From: Enterobacteriaceae bacterium 4M9
Lineage (GTDB): Bacteria; Pseudomonadota; Gammaproteobacteria; Enterobacterales; Enterobacteriaceae
Assembly (NCBI GenBank): GCA_010092695.1
Contig: JAADJJ010000001.1
Location: 1,240,001 to 1,304,000 of the forward strand
Reading direction: 5' to 3'
DNA length: 64,000 nt
Shown: one piece after another, positions 26,663 to 33,153 of the stretch
Numbering within the stretch: position 1 is the first letter of the stretch
Layout: each line of letters begins with the position of its first letter
The notes under the pieces: generated by a model
The model's input: the letters and a program-made list of their open reading frames with translations, nothing else
Database searches by the model: none
Told to the model about the DNA's origin: nothing
Made by a program: the position numbers and the translations under genes

Positions 26663-26736
26663 GCGGGCGTAGTTCAATGGTAGAACGAGAGCTTCCCAAG
26701 CTCTATACGAGGGTTCGATTCCCTTCGCCCGCTCCA
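26663..26736 (+). tRNA. glyU: tRNA-Gly(CCC)
   Basis: This 74-nt tRNA includes an encoded CCA end. The acceptor stem GCGGGCG pairs with CGCCCGC; the anticodon loop CTTCCCAAG gives anticodon CCC; the T arm contains GGTTCGATTCC. As I recall it, it matches E. coli glyU exactly. Its 3' 17 bp serve as the attachment site of the element inserted downstream, and the integration recreates an intact tRNA. Confidence 0.98.
26720..26736 (+). repeat. attL: 17-bp core inside the glyU 3' end
   Basis: TCCCTTCGCCCGCTCCA forms the end of the tRNA T arm, acceptor stem and CCA. The same 17 bp are found at 33154-33170 in direct orientation, marking the left end of the element. Confidence 0.9.
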
Positions 26737-26851
26737 TGACACTTCTTAAAGTTCAATAAGTTACTGAATCCTAAGGGATATGGCTTAACGCCTTCCGATA
26801 GTTTTACTCACTGTAACCAACACTGTGACTAACTTTGTTGAAGTAGTGAGC

Positions 26852-26864
26852 AGACCTAAGGTCT
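26852..26864 (+). promoter_or_regulatory. Palindrome overlapping the integrase ribosome-binding site
   Basis: AGACCTAAGGTCT has perfect 6-bp arms around one base. Its AAGG is also the best Shine-Dalgarno sequence for the integrase ATG at 26871. A protein bound to DNA here, or the folded RNA, would restrict integrase expression. The operator role is inference from one copy. Confidence 0.4.
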
Positions 26865-26870
26865 CAGTAC

Positions 26871-28469
26871 ATGCTCAACTCAAGAACCTACCTTTACCAG
26901 CGTAACGGTGTCTTTTATATCCGTCTTAGGATGAAGACCACTGGTCGCCTGACCGCTTCGCTTCCTTCTCACAACCGTTATAAACTAGCGTCAGTATCTT
27001 TACGGACCAAGGACAGACGCACCGCTATGGCTCACTCTCGACACATCAAGTCAGCACTTAGAGCAATACACGCAGACAACCCTAACGCCTCTTATGAGGT
27101 GCTACGGGAGCACCTGAAGACTATTGTCGAGTGGGAACTTAGTGTCAGCCGTGATGACCTGAACGACCCTGAGTCCTACCAGCTCTACGTTGACCAGTAC
27201 GATGACATCAAGTCCAACCTTCGGGAAGCTGTAGCGACTGAGCACCTGACTGTAGACCAGCATCGCTATATCAATGACGTTATCGGTGTGCTTAAAGCGT
27301 GTCAGGATAGACTCAAAGGCGATACCTCTGGCCTGTTGTCTTACCTTGAGCCTGAGACTGGCAGTCTAAGACCGTCCGTCTCCCTATCTGTATTGGCAGA
27401 GCCTGAAGTCCCCGAGCCTAAAGCACTGACCCTCGCGTCTCTCATTGAGCAGTACGAGCAGGAGAACGCCCAGAACTGGAAGCCAGCGACCCTAAGCGAG
27501 AACCGAGCGTCGCACTCCACGCTAATCGAGATATTCGACTATCTGGATATTCAGGATGTCGGCAAGGCGACCCGTTCAGATATGCTCAGGGTCCGTGAAG
27601 TCCTCCAGCAGATACCGAAGAACCGCAAGCAACGCTTTAAGTCTATGCCGCTGTCTGACCTGCTGAACCGGGAGTCTAAGACTGACTGTTTGGATGTCGT
27701 TACCATCAACAATAAATATCTTATCAAGATGGCTGCTGTGTTTAAGTGGGCGGTACGCAACGACCTGATAGCTAAGAACCTGACCGAAGGTCTTGAGCTG
27801 AAAGTCCCGCAGCGTAAAGCCTCCGACGCTCGTGATGCGTTCAGCCCTGAGCAGGTAGGGCAACTACTGGTCGCCGCTAAAGCGTACTCTCAGAAGACCG
27901 CAGGTAAGCCATACCATTATTACGTCACCGCTCTGGCTGCAATCACTGGAGCAAGACTTAACGAGGTGGCACAACTTCAGGTCAAAGACGTCAGGACCAC
28001 TGAGGCCGGGACCGTGTATATCCATATCAACGAAGACGATAGCAGCCTACCGGGTAAAAGTATTAAGAACGCTCATAGCGACCGCTGTGTCCCGCTGGTC
28101 GATGGCGCTTATGGTTTTGTATTGGCTGACTTTATGTCGCTTGTGGAAGACCGTAGAAAGACTGCGGGTGATAATGCTATGGTATTCGATGGCCTCAAGC
28201 TGATGAAGAATGGCTACGGTGAGCAGGTGAGCAAATGGTTTAACAGAACGTTGCTGCCTAAAGTCCTTGCTGACCGTAGCGGCTTAGCCTTTCACTCATT
28301 CAGGCACACTGTTGCGACCCAGTTAAAACAACATGGGGTCGAGTTAGCGTATGCTCAGGCGATTATGGGTCATAGCTCAGGGTCTATAACTTACGACCGT
28401 TACGCGAAAGAGGTCGAGGTGGAAACGCTGAAAGAAAAATTAGTGGAGTCATTGTCAGTAAAAAAATAG
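26871..28469 (+). CDS. int: Tyrosine-type integrase of the element
   Basis: This is a site-specific tyrosine recombinase that would insert and excise the element at the glyU 3' end. The product is 532 aa, longer than P4-type integrases (about 400 aa), owing to an extended N-terminal region (DUF6538-like start: RTYLYQRNGVFYIRLR) and a middle helical part. The catalytic domain has Arg in TGARLNEVAQL (about residue 362), the HSFRHTVATQLKQHG box (about 473) and IMGHSSGSITYDRYAKE with the likely nucleophile Tyr near 506-509. It lies right beside attL. No excisionase of known type is evident; the KilA-N-like or 63-aa protein might serve. Confidence 0.9.
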   Translation: MLNSRTYLYQRNGVFYIRLRMKTTGRLTASLPSHNRYKLASVSLRTKDRRTAMAHSRHIKSALRAIHADNPNASYEVLREHLKTIVEWELSVSRDDLNDPESYQLYVDQYDDIKSNLREAVATEHLTVDQHRYINDVIGVLKACQDRLKGDTSGLLSYLEPETGSLRPSVSLSVLAEPEVPEPKALTLASLIEQYEQENAQNWKPATLSENRASHSTLIEIFDYLDIQDVGKATRSDMLRVREVLQQIPKNRKQRFKSMPLSDLLNRESKTDCLDVVTINNKYLIKMAAVFKWAVRNDLIAKNLTEGLELKVPQRKASDARDAFSPEQVGQLLVAAKAYSQKTAGKPYHYYVTALAAITGARLNEVAQLQVKDVRTTEAGTVYIHINEDDSSLPGKSIKNAHSDRCVPLVDGAYGFVLADFMSLVEDRRKTAGDNAMVFDGLKLMKNGYGEQVSKWFNRTLLPKVLADRSGLAFHSFRHTVATQLKQHGVELAYAQAIMGHSSGSITYDRYAKEVEVETLKEKLVESLSVKK

Positions 28470-28511
28470 ACGGAAAGTAATCGCATAGGGATAGCGGAAC
28501 GTGAGGACGTA

Positions 28512-29120
28512 ATGGTCAAAGAATTTTTAGTTAGCAAAGAAAATAAGCCTTCATATGAATGTATGAATACTGCTGAAACTTGTTTGGGGCTGGCTGGAAT
28601 GGCTTCAGAAGATTGGCAACGTGAGCATCATTGCCGCACAGGTATAATATTTACTGCTTTTGCTATTGAGGCTATGTTCATCTTCTATAGAAAACAGGTT
28701 GACCCCGGCTACGATAAGACGCAGAAAGAGTGCAGAAAGACAATGCACAAGAATACGTTAAAGTTGTGCGGTATAAACAATTATATGGGGACAAAACCTT
28801 ACCAAATTATCAAAGAGTGTCTTGAGGTAAGAGACGCTATTGCTCACGGCGATTCGTATACATCGAGCTTTAATTTCTCGGCGGATCATTTGGATAACCA
28901 AGACGATATTGCAAAAAGTGTCTTGGCGGTAAACTCTGAACAATTTCGGGGATTAACTGTTGAGCGCCTTGCAAAATACATTGAAATGGCAAAGCATATT
29001 GACCATGAGATTTCTGATAACGGTTACAGGCCTTCTGAAGGTTACCTTCCAGCAGCCGAGCGCAGAAGCCTGATGTTAGCTTTTGGCGTCAGTGGCGTGT
29101 CAATGTGGCCCAGTGCTTGA
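28512..29120 (+). CDS. Unknown protein with an HEPN-like Rx4H motif
   Basis: This 202-aa cytoplasmic protein is mostly alpha-helical and of no family I can name for certain. GAGGA lies just before the ATG. The segment ECLEVRDAIAHGDSY (R107-x4-H112) fits the Rx4-6H motif of HEPN ribonucleases, and upstream helices (GIIFTAFAIEAMFIFYRK) fit the HEPN helical bundle. HEPN proteins are common in abortive infection and toxin systems, so a role in limiting rival phages or controlling the helper is possible. It follows int by about 40 bp and probably shares its transcript. The first phage-type promoter starts 5 bp after its stop codon. Confidence 0.6.
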   Translation: MVKEFLVSKENKPSYECMNTAETCLGLAGMASEDWQREHHCRTGIIFTAFAIEAMFIFYRKQVDPGYDKTQKECRKTMHKNTLKLCGINNYMGTKPYQIIKECLEVRDAIAHGDSYTSSFNFSADHLDNQDDIAKSVLAVNSEQFRGLTVERLAKYIEMAKHIDHEISDNGYRPSEGYLPAAERRSLMLAFGVSGVSMWPSA

Positions 29121-29125
29121 GCGTT

Positions 29126-29174
29126 AATACACCCTCACTATAGAGGAAGGGACTAAACTATCACTATAGGGAGA
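29126..29174 (+). promoter_or_regulatory. Tandem single-subunit phage RNA polymerase promoters (T3-like and T7-like)
   Basis: The first site (29126-29143) reads AATACACCCTCACTATAG; its CCCTCACTA part matches the T3 promoter consensus and TATAG matches T7. The second (29152-29174) ends TCACTATAGGGAGA, identical to the T7 consensus from -8 to +6, preceded by ACTAAACTA in place of the T7 upstream half. The likely start sites are G29143 and G29169. They point towards the KilA-like, charged and coat-like genes. Host RNA polymerase does not use such sites, and no phage RNA polymerase gene is present in the window. Tandem promoters of this kind (phi1.1A/B) also form the primary replication origin of T7. 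Confidence 0.8.
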
Positions 29175-29530
29175 GACCCTAAGTCCCCCCCCACGGCTTA
29201 ATACAGCCACCGACCCACATATTCATTTAGTCTCAGGCTTCCGGCAGCGTACCGATTGGAAACCATACGCAGACGCCTAGTGTTAAAATCACCTTGGCCT
29301 GAGACCATTCTCTTTAACGTAGGTTATCTTCCCTTTTGACAGGCGGGGAGCAGAAGACCATATCCGACTTTAAGTTGGCTCTGTGATAATCGCTGCGCGG
29401 ATAACTGAAGAACCAAGACATCATTGCTGAGGTCTGCCATCCATTTGTGGACAGGCGGAAACTCAAAGAGGTTAGACCAGTGGTGTCTGAGGTTGGAGCT
29501 TTGAGTCTGACCAGCAGGCTTGAGGAGACC
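29175..29530 (+). other. Non-coding segment downstream of the phage-type promoters
   Basis: I find no convincing gene here. It starts with a run of eight C after CCCTAAGT and includes an inverted repeat GTCTCAGGC (29230-29238) / GCCTGAGAC (29297-29305), and ACTCAAAG (29461-29468) / CTTTGAGT (29499-29506). Short CTCAAAG/CTTTGAG motifs recur near 29849 and 29903. Such a region could hold a replication origin or packaging signal, by analogy with the short repeats near T7 genome ends; this is speculative. Confidence 0.4.
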
Positions 29531-29713
29531 ATGAGTTTATCTTGTTATGGATTGTGTTATCACAATTCCAATAAGAAGAACTTTAAGTCCAGCCTCCAGT
29601 CCTGTCAGTCCGAAGTAAACTATGGTCGCTATAATATGATCTCCATACTTCGGGTCTCACTGGAAGTCCTGAACACTTTCGAGTCAAGTTCTCCGAAGTT
29701 CATTACTGTTTGA
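29531..29713 (+). CDS. Small hypothetical protein, 60 aa
   Basis: This is an open frame of 60 codons preceded by a very good Shine-Dalgarno sequence (TTGAGGAGACC-ATG). The product (MSLSCYGLCYHNSNKK...) has three cysteines near the N-terminus and near residue 25 and no membrane segment or family I recognise. It lies downstream of the phage-type promoters. The TGA stop overlaps a second promoter-like sequence at 29711-29736. Coding status is uncertain, as the surrounding DNA looks non-coding. Confidence 0.35.
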   Translation: MSLSCYGLCYHNSNKKNFKSSLQSCQSEVNYGRYNMISILRVSLEVLNTFESSSPKFITV

Positions 29714-29736
29714 CTAAACTATCACCTTAGGAACGA
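29711..29736 (+). promoter_or_regulatory. Diverged copy of the T7-like promoter
   Basis: GACTAAACTATCAC (29712-29725) is identical to the first 14 bases of the region of the strong promoter at 29151-29164, and is followed by CTTAGGAAC instead of TATAGGGAG. The shared upstream half suggests a weaker or decayed promoter for the same polymerase. It also lies directly after a stop codon, as the first promoter does. Confidence 0.45.
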
Positions 29737-29861
29737 CACCGAGCAAATACTTATTTCTGCCTCTGGCCTTGATGCGTCAAGTCATGCGGAAATATGCTGT
29801 TGTCCTTTCGTTTTAAATAAGTGCCACCGCCGACACTAATCATCAAATCTCAAAGTCATTC

Positions 29862-29942
29862 TATCTGCGTCTTGTTGCCTGCCGTCTCCCTATCGTTGGG
29901 GGCTTTGAGTAGGCGGCAGGATGCGGCTTCAGGATGCAGATA
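29862..29942 (+). promoter_or_regulatory. Structured leader before the KilA-N-like gene
   Basis: Nested inverted repeats are TATCTGC (29862-29868) / GCAGATA (29936-29942) outside and CCTGCCG (29878-29884) / CGGCAGG (29914-29920) inside. The outer arm ends 3 nt before the Shine-Dalgarno sequence AAGGAG of the next gene. The RNA could control translation, or the DNA could be an operator or RNase III target. Confidence 0.45.
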
Positions 29943-29958
29943 AAAGGAGTACAACGAT

Positions 29959-30444
29959 ATGTCTCAACAAGAATACACTATCCATATCTTCGGTCAGGAC
30001 CTCACCAGTCAAGACGGATTGTTCCGATTGGATGAAATTCGCCGGGTCGGTATTCAGATTGGTAAGGTAGAAGACACCGAGAAGACAATGGTTAAGCGTT
30101 TCGCTCAGACCAAAGTCGGGCGCTATCTTATGGGGCAGAAAAACCGCCGCATAAAGAAAGTTGATATGGGTCGCCTCGGTACGTCATGGCTTGCTGACCC
30201 CACGTCCGCCGTCAAGTTTGGCGAGTGGCTGGACTTTGAGTACGGAATAGCTGTAGCGGATGCCTTTGTGTCTATGACCTCCAGTGCCAGCGTACAGGCC
30301 GCTGTAGCATCTTCGGACGACATCACGCCGGACTCTAAGGCATTCATTAAGAAGCACACGGTATCGCACTACAGGGCTGGACAACTCGTCTCGAAAGAGG
30401 AGTTTGAGGAGCTACGTGTCGGTCGCTGTGAGTGGAGACTTTAA
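29959..30444 (+). CDS. KilA-N-like domain protein
   Basis: This 161-aa cytoplasmic protein is preceded by AAGGAGTACAACGAT. Residues 74-106 (GTSWLADPTSAVKFGEWLDFEYGIAVADAF) resemble the second half of the KilA-N domain, whose typical pattern is W-x-hydrophobic-x-P...A..FA.WlsPeF. KilA-N proteins in phages bind DNA and often act as antirepressors or regulators. The N-terminal half is not recognisable. As the first larger gene after the phage-type promoters, it could regulate the element on helper infection. The domain assignment is by eye and needs a profile search. Confidence 0.5.
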   Translation: MSQQEYTIHIFGQDLTSQDGLFRLDEIRRVGIQIGKVEDTEKTMVKRFAQTKVGRYLMGQKNRRIKKVDMGRLGTSWLADPTSAVKFGEWLDFEYGIAVADAFVSMTSSASVQAAVASSDDITPDSKAFIKKHTVSHYRAGQLVSKEEFEELRVGRCEWRL

Positions 30445-30446
30445 CA

Positions 30447-30638
30447 ATGGCTATGATCGACCCACGCACTCCCGAAGGCCGTTTGACCCTGCGTTACCGT
30501 GGTCTTCCCACTTCTGTTTTGTTGTCGATGCTTGGTGTAGATAAAAACGCTACGAATGACCGACCGTTTTATTCTCGTAATGAACTTATAGAGAAATTGG
30601 TCATTCGTGCTATGGATATTAATCGAGGAAATAATTAA
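30447..30638 (+). CDS. Small protein, 63 aa
   Basis: Translation likely starts at ATG 30447, with GTGGAGAC 10 nt upstream and 2 bp after the stop of the KilA-N-like gene; a GTG start at 30432 is also open. The product (MAMIDPRTPEGRLTLRYRG...) is a soluble charged protein with no recognised family, possibly a short DNA-binding or adaptor protein. Its last 20 bp overlap the end of the opposite-strand membrane protein gene. Confidence 0.55.
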   Translation: MAMIDPRTPEGRLTLRYRGLPTSVLLSMLGVDKNATNDRPFYSRNELIEKLVIRAMDINRGNN

Positions 30639-30927
30639 GAAATCCTCTGGTTACTGCGTCAGTAAATCCGACAAGGATTGCGATAACTGAAGGAATTATA
30701 TTAATTGCTGCAACAGAAAGTGATTTTATTATTCCTTGTCTTCTGGATGAATTCGATAAAACTGAAAAAATAAACACTGGAATGAATGCAAATAGGGTCA
30801 CGGTGATTATACGTTCAAGCATATATAGAGTGCGCCACGTTACTCCGCCTGTTATATATCCAGCTCCATATCCAACTGCATAAAAGCAGGCCAAGTAAAG
30901 TAATAAGCTAATAGCTAATTTGGGCAT
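30619..30927 (-). CDS. Small membrane protein on the opposite strand, 102 aa
   Basis: This protein has three predicted transmembrane helices (about residues 4-26, 37-60 and 70-92) and few charges. A Shine-Dalgarno-like TTAGGA lies before the ATG. It is the only gene of the element on the minus strand and is much more AT-rich than its neighbours, which suggests a separately acquired accessory gene. It cannot be read from the phage-type promoters, so it is probably expressed from the host in the lysogenic state. Candidate roles are superinfection exclusion or other protection; no family is recognised. Confidence 0.55.
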   Translation of the reverse strand: MPKLAISLLLYLACFYAVGYGAGYITGGVTWRTLYMLERIITVTLFAFIPVFIFSVLSNSSRRQGIIKSLSVAAINIIPSVIAILVGFTDAVTRGFLNYFLD

Positions 30928-31147
30928 GAATCATTCCTAAGTGTATTGGTGAAAGATGGGCGTAGCTTAGCAGATAGCCATATCCCTATTGATCGTTTGT
31001 TCCAATCATAATGTCTTCAATTGATCGTTCAGAGTGATCAAACCTAACCCTATTTAACCTTTTGAGATGACCGATGCGGGGAGACGCCGCAGGACTAAAC
31101 ACGCCTGTGGTCGACCGATAGTCTCAACTCTCAAGAGGAGTAATTAC
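30928..31147. promoter_or_regulatory. Divergent promoter/operator region
   Basis: The region lies between the minus-strand membrane protein and the plus-strand late-type genes. The 10-mer ATTGATCGTT occurs twice in direct orientation (30988-30997 and 31020-31029), and a reverse TGATCAAAC-type copy follows at about 31035-31043. These look like binding sites for a regulator of the element. At 31073-31090 TGCGG/CCGCA can form a small hairpin. The promoter boxes themselves are not assigned. Confidence 0.45.
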
Positions 31148-31657
31148 ATGTCTAGCAAAGCTAGTGCGTTATTCAATAACCAAGACTGGAAACTATCAGT
31201 CACCGACATCAATCTCTACGACAATACTGTGAGTCTGGACGGTCAGTCCTATCCGCTGTCCCTCGCTATCAAGACCCTCATTCCGGGCTACCTGTCAGGC
31301 CTGCCGTCTACCAGCCGTGAGTCTATGGAGCTACTGGAAGCTCTGGCTGAAACTGGTGTAGCTATTGGCAACTTCTTCAGTAATGACCTGATGACCGCCT
31401 ACCAACGCCGCCAGATGAACAAACGAGCTGAGGCTGAGCGTATCGCTAAAGAGCAGCGGCTTCAGGCTGAGCGTATGCGTGAAGAGAACATGACCGATGC
31501 AGAGTGGCAGAAAGAGCTACAGCGCCGCGAACAGGTCAAAGCTGAACGCCGGACCTATGGTGAGAACCTCCGCAGTGCTACCCATTCCGCTGGTCGCTCC
31601 CGTGCCGCTATTGTCGCTGACCTTGAGTCAGGCGGTAACTGGATGGACAGCCTCTAA
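31148..31657 (+). CDS. Charged helical protein upstream of the coat-like gene, scaffold candidate
   Basis: The product is 169 aa from MSSKASALFNNQ, preceded by AAGAGGAGTAATTAC; an upstream in-frame ATG at 31067 lacks a ribosome-binding site. Residues about 85-140 are a highly charged helix rich in Glu, Arg, Gln and Ala (RAEAERIAKEQRLQAERMREEN), likely a coiled coil, followed by a basic tail. Position directly before the coat-like gene, small size and charged helix fit a scaffolding or capsid-size-determining protein, but also a head accessory protein. There is no sequence match I can name. Confidence 0.5.
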   Translation: MSSKASALFNNQDWKLSVTDINLYDNTVSLDGQSYPLSLAIKTLIPGYLSGLPSTSRESMELLEALAETGVAIGNFFSNDLMTAYQRRQMNKRAEAERIAKEQRLQAERMREENMTDAEWQKELQRREQVKAERRTYGENLRSATHSAGRSRAAIVADLESGGNWMDSL

Positions 31658-31670
31658 GACAGACACATAA

Positions 31671-31717
31671 GTGGTCCTGACCTGATGTCGGGACCCACAG
31701 TATCTAAACTAATTTAG
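31671..31717 (+). other. Stem-loops between the charged-protein gene and the coat-like gene
   Basis: GTGGTCCTGAC (31671-31681) can pair with GTCGGGACCCAC (31687-31698) with a bulge, a long stem-loop without a U-tract. It is followed by CTAAA...TTTAG (31704-31717), which ends inside the Shine-Dalgarno region TTAGGAG of the next gene. Such a stem could be an RNase III processing site like those between T7 genes, or control coat translation. Confidence 0.4.
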
Positions 31718-31730
31718 GAGATTGATTATT

Positions 31731-32717
31731 ATGACTATGACTAAAGACAGCTATCAGTTCGGCATTGAGCCAGTAAGTATCACCGACACAGACAACATTC
31801 AGGTTAACGAAGGTCTGCCAACCAATGCTGACCCACAGGTCTATGCTCTGGCACTGGCTAAAGCTGTCAAGACCATGCTGAATGGTGTGCTGAAGTCCGC
31901 TCAGGATAACATCCCATTCCCGATTGAGATTCTACTAACTCGCAACAGCTTACCGACGCCAATCATTGCTCACACTCTGGCTGACCGCTCTGTGGTCGTT
32001 CCTGTCCGTGGTGGTAAACGACCTGAAGTCGTGATCGCTCCGTCTGGTACTGAAATCACCGTTGAGCCGATTGAGCAAGCTATTCTCGTGTCCCACCAGA
32101 CCAAGCTATGGGACGCTAAGTCCTCAACTGGTTTCACTCAGGGGACGTTACAGCAGGACGCTCTGAACATCTGCGATAACGTGGTGCGCACCATCAATAG
32201 CCGCATGGTCGATGTGCTGGAGTCTTCCAAACTGCTGAAGACTGTAGAGCTTCCGGTCCTGACTGGCAGCCTGACCGCTAAGGCAGACACTATCATGGAC
32301 GCGCTGTATGAGAACACCGAGCCTTCTTTCGGTTCTGGGGTTACTGATTACGGTATCATCGCCAATGAGTCACACCTCAAGGCTCTCTCCCGTCTGGCTG
32401 CTAAGCAAGGCTTTGGCGGTGAAGACGCTATCGTCGATATGCTGGGGACTGATATTGCGTATTACAACGGTGAAGACCGTGGCGTGTTCATGATGGCTAA
32501 GCGTTTTACGGCTCTGAGCTTCGGTTGCTTCCGCCACGATGGCGATAATATTACTGTGGTCCTTTCACGTGATGGTGACTCCCAGTCCCATGACCTTGAG
32601 ATTCTCGGTAAGGTATTCGTGGTCGCTGAGGCTGCTACGACCATCAAGATTGATACTGGCCCGGCTACTGCTGTCCTGCCTGTGGTCAAACGCCTGAGTT
32701 TCACTAAGACAAGCTAA
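31731..32717 (+). CDS. Coat-like protein, candidate satellite major capsid protein
   Basis: The product is 328 aa from MTMTKDSYQFGIEP, with TTAGGAG upstream. It has no recognised enzyme motif. It resembles HK97-fold phage coat proteins in layout: a flexible N-terminal arm; a beta-rich E-loop-like segment (VEPIEQAILVSHQTKLWDAKSSTGFTQ); a long helix (QQDALNICDNVVRTINSRMVDVLESSK); and a late domain TDYGIIANESHLKALSRLA...GVFMMAKRFTALSFGCFRHD that recalls the usual coat C-terminal part. It is followed by a strong terminator, like gene 10 and Tphi of T7. It is not obviously similar to T7 gp10. This assignment is inference from layout. Confidence 0.45.
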   Translation: MTMTKDSYQFGIEPVSITDTDNIQVNEGLPTNADPQVYALALAKAVKTMLNGVLKSAQDNIPFPIEILLTRNSLPTPIIAHTLADRSVVVPVRGGKRPEVVIAPSGTEITVEPIEQAILVSHQTKLWDAKSSTGFTQGTLQQDALNICDNVVRTINSRMVDVLESSKLLKTVELPVLTGSLTAKADTIMDALYENTEPSFGSGVTDYGIIANESHLKALSRLAAKQGFGGEDAIVDMLGTDIAYYNGEDRGVFMMAKRFTALSFGCFRHDGDNITVVLSRDGDSQSHDLEILGKVFVVAEAATTIKIDTGPATAVLPVVKRLSFTKTS

Positions 32718-32735
32718 CTAACAATAACGACTATT

Positions 32736-32773
32736 GGTCAGACTTCCGAATTGGATGTCTGGCCTTTATTTTG
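32736..32773 (+). terminator. Terminator after the coat-like gene
   Basis: GGTCAGAC (32736-32743) pairs with GTCTGGCC (32757-32764), with one G-U pair and a 13-nt loop, followed by TTTATTTTG. It would end the late-type transcript at the same relative place as Tphi in T7. Confidence 0.75.
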
Positions 32774-32813
32774 TACTAGTAATCTAGTTCATGGGTGCAG
32801 AAAGGAGGGCCAA

Positions 32814-32897
32814 ATGGACCTACACAAAGTCTATCTCGTAGTCTTCCTGCTAAAGCTGGCTCTGGTAGTCGTGCTGATGGTCTGGCCTAAAGACTGA
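32814..32897 (+). CDS. 27-aa membrane peptide
   Basis: The product, MDLHKVYLVVFLLKLALVVV followed by LMVWPKD, has one transmembrane helix with a central Lys. AAAGGAGGGCC before the ATG is one of the best Shine-Dalgarno sequences in the window, which argues for real translation. It lies between the coat-like gene's terminator and attR. The form is like tiny phage membrane peptides (holin-like or membrane-active), but the function is unknown. Confidence 0.55.
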   Translation: MDLHKVYLVVFLLKLALVVVLMVWPKD

Positions 32898-33153
32898 TAC
32901 TGATGAGTTTTGACTGAAAAATGTGAGAGACCATCTAATACAATAAGCCTGACGATTTACCCCGTAGCCCGACCCTCAGTCAGACCAAAGGGCCGGGTAG
33001 TCAGTGACTGTGTTCTATTCCTTTAGAGGGAATATTACGTACTTCAAGTCTTGACCGTCTATCGCTAAATGTGTGACTATCACTACAACCAACTGGATTC
33101 ACCTGCCTTTAAGAAACAATAGGTTAGCTGGTTGTCTTCGATTTGTCGTAGGC
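32898..33153 (+). other. Non-coding right end of the element
   Basis: No gene is seen in these 256 bp. It contains repeats able to fold (TACCC at about 32961 with GGGTA at about 32997, and GCCC/GGGC between) and GACTATCACTA (33074-33084), which shares ACTATCACTA with the strong T7-like promoter but lacks the TAGGG part. It may hold integrase arm sites or a packaging signal next to attR. Confidence 0.4.

Noticed and set aside
30361..30380. CACTACAGGG as another T7-like promoter
   Set aside because: It lies inside the KilA-N-like coding region and its upstream half does not match; probably chance.
33073..33090. GACTATCACTACAACC as a full phage promoter
   Set aside because: It shares ACTATCACTA with the strong site but lacks the initiation sequence TAGGG; kept only as a related motif.
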